A DNA stretch of 5,817 bases from an uncultured Planctomycetales bacterium. Its GTDB lineage: Bacteria > Planctomycetota > Planctomycetia > Isosphaerales > Isosphaeraceae. Every line of letters begins with the position of its first letter. Within the stretch, counting starts at the first letter, position 1. Location: positions 1-5,817 of the forward strand of contig CALKTZ010000340.1 of the NCBI GenBank assembly GCA_937997355.1. The letters run 5' to 3'. The notes beneath the pieces are model-generated. The model was given only the letters and a program-made list of their open reading frames with translations. It was not told the origin of the DNA and did no database searches. The translations under genes and the position numbers were made by a program. Below, piece after piece: positions 1-5,556 of this stretch.

Positions 1-1
1 T

Positions 2-529
2 GAGCGGAAGGAACCATGCGAGGTCGATCGTCGCCTGATCGAGAAATATGGGATCTCAGTCTCGAAGTGGACGCGTGCTCGCCGCAAGCGTGCCGGATAC
101 GCGAACCTCCAGTACCTTCGTTACGAGCGGTTCTTCGTGTTGCTCGCAACCTTGGGGAATCATCCATTCTTGGAGATGGAGGCGAAACACATCCGCGACT
201 GCCGGGAGACGCCGATCAAATTCGGCGGCTACTCGGTGGCCTCGACCGGGCGAAAGGCGCGGGTGCGAATCGAACGCGAGCAATTCCAGACGCTCAAGGA
301 TTCTCTCTCCGAGCTTGCCCTAAGGCGATCGGCCTCAACGCTCGAACGTATGATCGTAACCTTACCCTTTGAGCCTTACGCACCCGTGTATCGTCAGAAG
401 TGGGGCCTGGTCCGGGCGGTCAACGATATCAGGAAGACCGCAGGGTACGATCCGATCGAGCCGAAGCTGCGAAAGTTTCGGCGGCGAGTGAAGCCCTTCG
501 CCCCGACGAAGTTCGGCAATGTCGGATGA
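2..529 (+). CDS. Conserved-looking basic protein of unknown function, 5' end cut by window edge
   Basis: The frame is open from base 2 to a TGA at 527-529, giving at least 175 residues; the true start lies left of the window. A GTG at 137 is the first usable internal start, but it would remove a sequence-rich N-terminal part (residues 12-50 of the visible portion, including LIEKYGIS and a KWTRARRKR basic patch), so the gene is probably 5'-partial rather than short. The visible protein is soluble-looking and strongly basic, with no signal peptide or membrane span. It contains an aromatic/hydrophobic strand around YLRYERFFVLLAT (38-50), a GGYSV turn (75-79), an LPFEPYAPV segment (121-129) and a basic C-terminus (RKFRRRVKPF, 157-166). 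It resembles hypothetical proteins I associate with planctomycete and deltaproteobacterial genomes, but I cannot name the family. It is convergent with the metal operon, so there is no operon link. The basic character would fit nucleic-acid binding, but that is a guess. Other frames here are shorter and look like shadows. Confidence 0.6.
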   Translation, partial: ERKEPCEVDRRLIEKYGISVSKWTRARRKRAGYANLQYLRYERFFVLLATLGNHPFLEMEAKHIRDCRETPIKFGGYSVASTGRKARVRIEREQFQTLKDSLSELALRRSASTLERMIVTLPFEPYAPVYRQKWGLVRAVNDIRKTAGYDPIEPKLRKFRRRVKPFAPTKFGNVG

Positions 530-547
530 TCTGATGGTTTCGACTGT

Positions 548-2077
548 TTACCCATGATGCTTGTGCCCTGTGTGTTGGCCGGGTAGACCGCCCTTGCTCG
601 GTGACTGCCGCCCCGCTTTGTTGACCCCCTTGGGCGGCTTCGGTGCACCGCTCCCGTCCGCCTTGATGCCGTGCTTCCTGAGCACGTCCTTCGGTGCAAG
701 CGAGGCAAGCGTACCGGGAGGAGGCGAGTACCAACCTGGGTCCTCGTAATTCGTGAGATTCTCCCTGACCTTGAGGATGGTGAACATCCCGCCCATTGTG
801 ATGTAGTCGTATGGTCCTCGGGCACCGACCATCGGGATGCTGTTCTCCGGAACCTGCATCCCCATCTCGGCCATGTCGCCCATCCCGTCCTGGCCCATGG
901 TCATGTACTCGGGGAGGAGCGGACGGACCTTCTCGTCGACGCCTTCTGCGTCAACTCCGATCATGTTCGTGAACTCGTGTCCCATTTGGTTCATGACGTG
1001 ATGCGTCATGTGGCAGTGCATCGCCCAATCGCCCGGATTGTCGGCGACGAATTCCACTGTGCGGGTCGCCCCCACGGGTACGAGCACGGTCGTCTCCGGC
1101 CACTGCCCGGCGTCGGGGATGCGCCCGCCGTCGGTCTCGGTGACCTTGAAGTAGTAGCCGTGGAGGTGGATCGGGTGGTGGTCCATCGCGGACAGGTTGC
1201 CGATGCGAATCCGCACCCGCTCTCCGAGCTTCACGACGAGCGGGTCGGTCCCTGGAAAAACCCGGGCGTTGATCGAGAGCACGTTGAAGTCCGTCATCTC
1301 GTTCGGGTCCGGGCGATTCGTCCCCACTTCGATCGCCCACTCATGGAGCAGGAGCGCGAAATCGCGGTCGGGCCGCGGCCCCTCGGGATTTCGCGGATGG
1401 ATGACGAAGAGTCCCACCATGCCCATACCCATCTGGGTCATTTCGTCGTGGTGGGAATGGTACATGTAGGTGCCGTGCTGGATGAGGGGGAATTCGTAGA
1501 GGTAGGTCTCACCGCTCCGGATGCTCCGCTGGCTCAAGCCTCCGACGCCGTCCATGCCGCTCGGGAGCAGGATGCCGTGCCAGTGCACGGTCGTCGGGGC
1601 GGCGAGCCTGTTGGTGACGAAGATGCGTACGCGGTCCCCTTCCACTGCTTCGATAACGGGGCCGTGGACCGAGCCGTTGTATCCCCAGCAGTGTGCGGTG
1701 AGTCCGGGAGCGAACTCGTGCTCGACCTCCTCGGCGACCAAGTGAAAGACCTTCCAACCGTCGACGATCGTGTATGGGAGCGTCCAACTGTTCGGCGAAA
1801 TCACGGGCGTGTAATCTCGCCCCGGCTCGCCCGGGGGAAATGACGTTTGTGTTTTGGGGTCGTTACCTCTCAGCGCGTTATCGTCCTCGAAGTCGAAGTT
1901 CTCATCCTTGGGATGTTGCGGGTTCTGGGCCAAACTCGCCTGGGATTTGAGCAGCATCACGCTACCCGCTAGGCCCATGGCGCCCCTGCCGAGTGCCTGT
2001 CTGCGGGTCAACTTCGCCGCGGCAAGTCTTACCGTAGGGAGTTTATTTTCGTTTTCGCTTTCCATGTCGTTTGCCAT
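548..2077 (-). CDS. Two-domain laccase-like multicopper oxidase, Tat-exported
   Basis: This is a 509-residue periplasmic blue copper oxidase, probably oxidising Cu(I) (or a phenolic substrate) with O2 reduced to water. The N-terminus carries a Tat-like signal: TRRQALGRG at 24-32, then a hydrophobic stretch to about 50 ending ASLA. All four copper motifs are intact: HWHG (165-168), HSH (207-209), HPIHLHG (301-307) and HCHMTHH with M365 (354-365). By family rules, type 1 copper is H301/C355/H360/M365 and the other histidines hold the type 2/3 cluster. Only about 92 residues separate motifs 2 and 3, so there are two cupredoxin domains, as in small laccases, and the cluster would form between subunits of a trimer. 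After domain 2 comes an unusual extension of about 130 residues with a Met-rich segment (392-416) and a His-rich end, HTGHKHHG. The ATG lies 1 nt after the TolC stop (TGACATG), with AAGGAG 9 nt upstream, so translation is coupled. It is the last gene of the operon. Oxidase identity is certain; the copper substrate is inferred from context. Confidence 0.95.
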   Translation of the reverse strand: MANDMESENENKLPTVRLAAAKLTRRQALGRGAMGLAGSVMLLKSQASLAQNPQHPKDENFDFEDDNALRGNDPKTQTSFPPGEPGRDYTPVISPNSWTLPYTIVDGWKVFHLVAEEVEHEFAPGLTAHCWGYNGSVHGPVIEAVEGDRVRIFVTNRLAAPTTVHWHGILLPSGMDGVGGLSQRSIRSGETYLYEFPLIQHGTYMYHSHHDEMTQMGMGMVGLFVIHPRNPEGPRPDRDFALLLHEWAIEVGTNRPDPNEMTDFNVLSINARVFPGTDPLVVKLGERVRIRIGNLSAMDHHPIHLHGYYFKVTETDGGRIPDAGQWPETTVLVPVGATRTVEFVADNPGDWAMHCHMTHHVMNQMGHEFTNMIGVDAEGVDEKVRPLLPEYMTMGQDGMGDMAEMGMQVPENSIPMVGARGPYDYITMGGMFTILKVRENLTNYEDPGWYSPPPGTLASLAPKDVLRKHGIKADGSGAPKPPKGVNKAGRQSPSKGGLPGQHTGHKHHG

Positions 2078-2078
2078 G

Positions 2079-3506
2079 TCAGTGGTCTCCTTCGCCGGAA
2101 GTCGATTCCGAAGAAGACTCGTCGTTCATATCGCCCATTCCCTCGAACGAAGTCATCCGGCCGTTCAGGAGTTGCTCTCGTTCGGTGTGCGCGAGCCAGT
2201 ATTCGAGGAGCGCGCGGATATACTCGCTCCCGGTCTCGATCTGCTCTTTCTTGGCCTGGAGGAGCTGGAAGGCGCCGACCTGCATCGCGTTGTAGCGAAA
2301 CTGGGTCTGGTCCACGATCTGCTGGCGGAGCGGGAGCACGACTTGCTCGTAATAAACGACCCGCTCGCGAGCGGCGGTCACCGCAGCATGGGCGACCCTC
2401 ACCTGCGAGCGGAGTTCCGTGGCTTGGGCGGCGTACTGTTGGCTGATGCTCCTGAGCGTCGCCTGTGCCGACGCGACGGCTGGCTGCCCCTGATTGAAGA
2501 TCGGTAGAGGCAATGAGAACGCAGGCCCCACCGCCCAGGCCCCATCCCCCTCTCGTTCGGAGGTCACGCCTAGCTCTGCGTCCGAGAAGAGTCCGAAGGG
2601 ACGGGCGATCCCCAGCGCCTGTGCGGCCTCATCTATTTCGGCCCTCGCGATCGCGAGGTCGAGGCTGCGTTCGACCGCCCGCCGTTCGAGTCCCATGGTG
2701 TTCGGCTCCTCCGAACTCGGGTCCGGTAGCCTCGCTGGCATCGTCCAGTTGGTCTGATTGCCCCAGAGCCCGACGAGCACGTTTAGTCGCTCGCGGCTCC
2801 TGAGCAGCTCCAATTCGGCGGTCCTGAGATCGAGCTTTGATTGCTCAAATAGCGCCCGCTCGTTCGCGATATCGAGCTCAGTGATGTTGCCCGCCACGCG
2901 TAGCCGAGTCGCGAGGGTATAGGCCGCTTCAGTCGCCGCGACGACGTTCATCCGCATTTCGAGCAACTGCTTGGAAGCTTGCGCGGCATAGAACGCCGCA
3001 CGCACCTGCCCGGCTAAGTCGATGGCTGCACCGGCGACTCTGAGCTTCGCGGCCTCGAATGCGGCCTCAGCGACGCTTTTCCTGAGCGGGATGTAGAGGA
3101 TGTCGATGAAGTCCTGGACGACCGCCATCTCAAGTCCGGTGCCGCCCCCCTTGGTGGGGAAGCGTACCTCGGCATCGAAGACGGGATTCCTGAGGAGCCC
3201 GGCCGCGACAAGGTCGGCCTGGGCGATGTTCAGCTCCTCGTACGTTGCCTGGAGGCTTCGGTTATTCAAGAGTGCAATTTGGACGGCTGCCTCGACGCTC
3301 AGCTCTTCCTTCAGGAGCGCGGACACTTCGTCTTCGACGGCTTTGTCGGCGGGAGTCCCTTGATTCCAGTGGACCCGCTTGCCGGTCCGCTCCTCGACGG
3401 TCCGCCACACCTCGTCGAATCCCATCCCGGCCTGCACCGAGGCACAGCCGGTGGCGCTCAGGGTGGCGACGAGGGCTCCGGTCATCATCAGCTTCTTCGT
3501 GTTCAT
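2079..3506 (-). CDS. TolC-family outer-membrane efflux lipoprotein
   Basis: This 475-residue protein is the outer-membrane channel type used by tripartite RND or related exporters, including CusC-like metal systems. The N-terminus is a lipoprotein signal with the lipobox-like end ATG-C, putting the lipidated Cys at 21. The body shows the two-fold repeat of the OEP family. The first half (about 68-250) begins LSVEAAVQIALLNN and has the strand segment GLLRNPVFDAEVRF. The second half (about 275-450) has the hallmark GPAFSLPLPIFNQGQ at 327-341, followed by long helices rich in Ala, Gln, Arg and Glu. Length is normal for the family. The C-terminus after about 450 is acidic and Met/Asp/Ser-rich, ending GEGDH. 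The start overlaps the previous stop in an ATGA (3503-3506), with GGAGG 9 nt upstream. No membrane-fusion or RND gene is in the window, so its partner pump is unknown. Family is certain; metal efflux is inferred from neighbours. Confidence 0.93.
   Translation of the reverse strand: MNTKKLMMTGALVATLSATGCASVQAGMGFDEVWRTVEERTGKRVHWNQGTPADKAVEDEVSALLKEELSVEAAVQIALLNNRSLQATYEELNIAQADLVAAGLLRNPVFDAEVRFPTKGGGTGLEMAVVQDFIDILYIPLRKSVAEAAFEAAKLRVAGAAIDLAGQVRAAFYAAQASKQLLEMRMNVVAATEAAYTLATRLRVAGNITELDIANERALFEQSKLDLRTAELELLRSRERLNVLVGLWGNQTNWTMPARLPDPSSEEPNTMGLERRAVERSLDLAIARAEIDEAAQALGIARPFGLFSDAELGVTSEREGDGAWAVGPAFSLPLPIFNQGQPAVASAQATLRSISQQYAAQATELRSQVRVAHAAVTAARERVVYYEQVVLPLRQQIVDQTQFRYNAMQVGAFQLLQAKKEQIETGSEYIRALLEYWLAHTEREQLLNGRMTSFEGMGDMNDESSSESTSGEGDH
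2087..2092 (-). promoter_or_regulatory. Ribosome binding site of the multicopper oxidase
   Basis: On the minus strand AAGGAG lies 9 nt before the ATG at 2077. It sits inside the last codons of the TolC gene, where it encodes part of the Gly-Glu-Gly-Asp-His end, which supports coupled translation and the 2077 start. Confidence 0.7.
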
Positions 3507-3922
3507 TGGCTGTGGCCTCCGTGCCCTTCGTGGTCCGGCGTCGCACCGCCGTCTTTAACGGGCTTGTTGATTTTCATGTTGCACTTGGGACACCTCCGGC
3601 CTGGATCGGTCGAGGTGACCTCGGGATGCATCGGGCACTGGTAGAGCGCTTCACCGGCCCGACTCGCAACGGGCGTAGCCTCCCGGGAGGTGTGCTCGGC
3701 GTGATTCATTCGCTCCATTGAACCCGCTTGGTCCTTCATTTCGTGCCCTCCGCTGGAGGAGGGCGTATCGCCGACGGTGAGGGTCGTCGACGGTTCCGGC
3801 TGGATACCCTCCTGGGCCTCTGGACTTGCCGGGTGATTCGGGCTCAGCTCGTGGTTATATGCCTGCGGGGTGCATCCCCAGGCAAGCACGGCGAGTGCGA
3901 TAAGCGTTTCTCTAATGGCCAT
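3503..3922 (-). CDS. Lipoprotein with heavy-metal-binding domain (YQCPMHPE...CPKCNM type)
   Basis: This is a periplasm-facing lipoprotein of about 139 residues that probably binds copper or another soft metal. Residues 1-17 form a lipoprotein signal ending LAWG-C, with Cys17 as the predicted lipidation site; Trp at -2 is uncommon but tolerable. A long low-complexity linker rich in Pro, Ser, Glu and Met/His (about 18-90) leads to the compact domain with YQCPMHPEV at 94-102 and CPKCNM at 111-116. This is the heavy-metal-binding domain often fused to Cus-type membrane-fusion proteins and copper ATPases. Here it stands alone, with a His-rich tail (DHEGHGGHSQ). Two ATGs occur in tandem at 3925 and 3922. 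The AAGGA at 3930-3934 is 4 nt from the first and 7 nt from the second, so I chose 3922; the alternative adds one Met. It overlaps the cytochrome gene by 11 nt (14 with the other start) and TolC by 4 nt. It may deliver metal to the TolC complex or the oxidase; this role is inferred. Confidence 0.88.
   Translation of the reverse strand: MAIRETLIALAVLAWGCTPQAYNHELSPNHPASPEAQEGIQPEPSTTLTVGDTPSSSGGHEMKDQAGSMERMNHAEHTSREATPVASRAGEALYQCPMHPEVTSTDPGRRCPKCNMKINKPVKDGGATPDHEGHGGHSQ
3516..3520 (-). promoter_or_regulatory. Ribosome binding site of the TolC-family gene
   Basis: GGAGG on the minus strand lies 9 nt before the ATG at 3506, inside the 3' end of the upstream lipoprotein gene. It supports the ATGA-overlap start. 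Confidence 0.65.
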
Positions 3923-4472
3923 CATGATTTCCTTCTTTCTGCCCGTTAATCTCCGCCATCATCTCCCGCTCCTCGGCGCTGAGCAGCGGCAGGTGCCTGA
4001 TGAAGAGCACCAGCTTCCAATTCTCCGCGTCCTCCCCGCCAAATCCGGGCATGCCGGTGAAGCGGATGCCGTTCTTGACGATGGAGAAAATTTCGCCGTC
4101 GCTGAGCCCTTGCGTCTCCTTGTCGCGAAGGTCCGGCGCAGGCGGGTAGAGACCGGCGTTGATCATCGTGCGACCGCTCCCGTCGTTCCCGTGGCAGGTC
4201 GCGCAGTGATCCGCAAAGTGATCCCTCGCTTCGGCGACCGCCAGCTCCGTCGGCTCGAGGGGGTTCACCATCTCCCTGACCCCCGCGGGGGTTGCGAGCC
4301 AGCGGACTTTCCGGGCGAAGAACGACTCGATGACCCACGGCTTCTCCCGCGCGCTGAAGCCGTGGCTCCTCAAAAGCGAGTAGCCTCCGGCGGCCGTCAG
4401 GCCGCCGATGAGCAGGAGCGAAATCACGATGGCGTCCCTGGCTCGCAAGGGCCTCCGGCCCCAGCTACTCAT
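3912..4472 (-). CDS. Membrane-anchored single-heme cytochrome c
   Basis: This 186-residue class I-like c-type cytochrome has one heme site, CATCH at 90-94, and a probable axial methionine at M141 in the motif TGMPGFG. Residues 14-34 (AIVISLLLIGGL and onward) form one uncleaved membrane anchor, so the heme domain should sit in the periplasm on the inner membrane. The segment between the anchor and the heme (35-85) has no obvious domain. The frame stays open to an ATG at 4562, and there is another at 4523. The start at 4472 is preferred because it places a short basic N-terminus directly before the membrane span and overlaps the upstream gene by only 8 nt; its ribosome binding site is weak (GAGG close to the ATG). 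The protein ends in NHDGH. It probably moves electrons between the respiratory chain and a periplasmic redox partner, possibly the multicopper oxidase in the same operon. That pairing is inference. Confidence 0.9.
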   Translation of the reverse strand: MSSWGRRPLRARDAIVISLLLIGGLTAAGGYSLLRSHGFSAREKPWVIESFFARKVRWLATPAGVREMVNPLEPTELAVAEARDHFADHCATCHGNDGSGRTMINAGLYPPAPDLRDKETQGLSDGEIFSIVKNGIRFTGMPGFGGEDAENWKLVLFIRHLPLLSAEEREMMAEINGQKEGNHDGH

Positions 4473-4845
4473 GGTCCTCGTGCTTGGGGGCTTTGGGTTC
4501 GACGTGGCCACTCTCGTGGCCATGTGCTGTGACGCCTTGGACCACGACTTCCTTCGCGACAATTTCGCCGCCGGGAAGCTTGGTGCCGAATACGGCGACG
4601 CGGGCCCCGCTCTTCAGGTCCACGCGACTTCCTTGGGCGTCGCCGATTTCAACCTTGGTCTTCTCGCCGAGCGTGACTTTCTTCTCCCCATCCGCGGTCC
4701 TAACGACGATGCGATTCGGCTCGACGGAAACAATTTCTCCCTCGGTCGCCTTGCCCTTGTGCAGGCTCTGGTCGTGGGCGAAGGCCGGTGGAGCGGCGAG
4801 GCAGGTCACGGCGAGCGTGACCGCTGTGAGTACGGTGCGATTCAT
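4465..4845 (-). CDS. Secreted DUF5666-like small beta protein with His-rich tail
   Basis: This is a 126-residue exported protein. A signal peptide covers residues 1-23, ending PPAFA before His24. Residues 33-104 are a run of short beta strands: GEIVSVEPNRIVVRT, then KVTLGEKTKVEIG, then LKSGARVAVFG, then EIVAKEVVVQG. This strand pattern is that of DUF5666-like small OB/beta-barrel proteins, which are common in metal-stress and periplasmic gene sets. The last 20 residues carry six His in HGHESGH and KHEDHE, a likely copper, nickel or zinc binding tail. The frame extends to 4920, but AGGAGA at 4852-4857 is ideally spaced for the ATG at 4845, and the signal peptide then begins at residue 1, so that start is firm. 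It is the first gene of the tightly packed five-gene unit and overlaps the cytochrome gene by 8 nt. A soluble periplasmic metal-binding role is inferred; no family function is established to my knowledge. Confidence 0.82.
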   Translation of the reverse strand: MNRTVLTAVTLAVTCLAAPPAFAHDQSLHKGKATEGEIVSVEPNRIVVRTADGEKKVTLGEKTKVEIGDAQGSRVDLKSGARVAVFGTKLPGGEIVAKEVVVQGVTAHGHESGHVEPKAPKHEDHE

Positions 4846-4851
4846 GATGTT

Positions 4852-4857
4852 TCTCCT
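4852..4857 (-). promoter_or_regulatory. Ribosome binding site deciding the start of the DUF5666-like gene
   Basis: AGGAGA on the minus strand lies 6 nt before the ATG at 4845. The longer open frame (to 4920) has no comparable site and would put 25 charged residues before the signal peptide. Confidence 0.7.
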
Positions 4858-4910
4858 AATCCGCGTGCAGGCCTCGGTGCTCGTGAGGCGATGATTTTCG
4901 GGGCGTGCAC

Positions 4911-4931
4911 GCGCTTGCAAGTGCGATTATG
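4911..4931 (-). promoter_or_regulatory. Candidate promoter/operator of the five-gene unit
   Basis: Reading the minus strand, CATAAT (4931-4926, five of six matches to a -10 box) is followed at once by an imperfect 14-bp palindrome (4911-4924) centred on a perfect CTTGCAAG. A convincing -35 box is not visible upstream, which would fit an activator-dependent or atypical promoter. A dyad over the -10/+1 zone is a usual place for a repressor or metal-sensor site. The implied leader to the ATG at 4845 is about 75 nt. The call is from pattern only. Confidence 0.3.
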
Positions 4932-4969
4932 TTTACGGCATACCCGGATTGGTGGAGGGGTACGACGGG

Positions 4970-5377
4970 TCAGATCAGTAGGGCGCACTTAAGGCTAAAG
5001 AGGGGGTCCGTCGAGTAGGGCACCGGAACGTATCGCGGCATGGGTGAGGCAGCCGTGAAGGTCGGACGCTGAAACTCGATGAACGGGGCAGAGGCCAGCA
5101 TCCAGGGGACTGGAGCGACATGGGGTAGTGGGATAGCTGCCGCTTCGTCGGGAGTGATCTGACTCTGGCCGCAGTGATTGCAATCGGCGCGATGGTCTCG
5201 GGGAGTGGATTTCCCCTCCTGCGAGCCGTCGCTTTCACTTGGACAGCATGAGTGTGCGGACTTAGCGGATGACGTGGCTACGGCGGCGGAGCCGCAGACG
5301 CAGAGCACGCTCGCAATGAGGAAGAGGGGGAGCAGGGCGAGGGCCACTGTCCGATGAATTCGCCGGGTCAGGTCCAT
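4970..5377 (-). CDS. Small secreted Cys/His-rich protein, possibly DUF2946- or CopL-like
   Basis: This 135-residue product begins with a basic N-terminus and a hydrophobic span (about 10-29), followed by a plausible signal-peptidase site near AVA-T (34/35). The mature part has paired cysteines, HSCCPS (42-47) and HRADCNHCGQ (62-71, a CxxC with flanking His), then a Pro/Ala-rich tail without clear secondary structure and one further Cys near the end (131). Small exported Cys/His-rich proteins with this layout (DUF2946 and CopL types) often head copper operons in Gram-negative bacteria; the match here is by style and position, not by a confident family signature. I chose the ATG at 5377 over a TTG at 5413 because it directly precedes the signal peptide; neither has a good ribosome binding site. 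It lies 124 bp upstream of the DUF5666-like gene on the same strand and diverges from the DUF305 gene. A metal-binding or sensing role is inferred. Confidence 0.65.
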   Translation of the reverse strand: MDLTRRIHRTVALALLPLFLIASVLCVCGSAAVATSSAKSAHSCCPSESDGSQEGKSTPRDHRADCNHCGQSQITPDEAAAIPLPHVAPVPWMLASAPFIEFQRPTFTAASPMPRYVPVPYSTDPLFSLKCALLI

Positions 5378-5384
5378 GGGGACA

Positions 5385-5420
5385 AGGGTACAGAACGATA
5401 GCGTGGCAGTCAAATTTATA
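5385..5420 (-). promoter_or_regulatory. Candidate promoter elements for the Cys/His-rich gene
   Basis: On the minus strand, TATAAA (5420-5415) is a good -10 match that would give a leader of about 30 nt, but it lacks a clear -35. TTGACT (5413-5408), a good -35, is followed 17 nt later by TACCCT (5390-5385), a poor -10 that would make the transcript nearly leaderless. The two readings overlap and only one, or neither, may be real. Confidence 0.28.
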
Positions 5421-5453
5421 TGTGATTGGGCTATGACATCCTGCGGCTTGGTT

Positions 5454-5483
5454 TTGATGGCTCTGCTCGGTCCGGGCCTTAAT
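5454..5483 (+). promoter_or_regulatory. Candidate promoter of the DUF305 gene
   Basis: TTGATG (5454-5459) and CTTAAT (5478-5483) are separated by 18 bp, each with four of six matches to the sigma-70 consensus. This would give an untranslated leader of roughly 65 nt before the ATG at 5557. It is weak, but it is the best pair in the divergent region. Confidence 0.22.
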
Positions 5484-5507
5484 CATGGCGGCCTTACCCT
5501 CCGGGCC
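5472..5507 (+). repeat. Short duplicated boxes upstream of the DUF305 gene
   Basis: GGCCTTA occurs twice (5475-5481 and 5490-5496) and CCGGGCC occurs twice (5472-5478 and 5501-5507). In addition CGGCC (5489-5493) can pair with GGCCG (5504-5508). The repeats lie at and just after the candidate -10, so they could be an operator or a leader hairpin, or chance in GC-rich DNA. Confidence 0.3.
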
Positions 5508-5546
5508 GTATCCCTGTCTCACTAATGGCGTTTTCAACCTGATTAT

Positions 5547-5551
5547 GGAGG
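5547..5551 (+). promoter_or_regulatory. Ribosome binding site of the DUF305 gene
   Basis: GGAGG lies 5 nt before the ATG at 5557, which fixes the start of this edge-truncated gene. Confidence 0.75.
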
Positions 5552-5556
5552 ATACA

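Noticed and set aside
503..525. CCGAC/GTCGG inverted repeat near the convergent gene ends, as a terminator.
   Set aside because: The stem is only 5 bp with a 13-nt loop, has no T-run, and lies within the coding end of the plus-strand gene.
671..1843. A 390-codon open frame on the plus strand, antisense to the multicopper oxidase.
   Set aside because: It is fully covered by a gene with all four copper motifs intact. The antisense translation is a low-complexity Val/His/Asp/Arg-rich product with no domain, as expected of a shadow frame in GC-rich DNA.
1854..2507. A 217-codon plus-strand frame across the oxidase/TolC junction.
   Set aside because: It is antisense to two well-supported genes and mirrors their signal peptide and helical regions; no independent evidence.
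3870..4532. A 220-codon plus-strand frame antisense to the cytochrome gene.
   Set aside because: The opposite strand encodes a clear CxxCH cytochrome; the plus-strand product has no signal peptide, domain or ribosome binding site.
4473..4562. Upstream starts (ATG at 4562 and 4523) for the cytochrome gene.
   Set aside because: They add a Ser/Pro/Arg-rich stretch in front of the membrane anchor and overlap the DUF5666-like gene by 59-98 nt. The 4523 start has a possible AAGG, so it is not fully excluded.
4942..4970. ACCCG/CGGGT inverted repeat after the Cys/His-rich gene, as a terminator.
   Set aside because: A 5-bp stem with a 19-nt loop and no T-run is too weak; readthrough into the five-gene unit remains possible.
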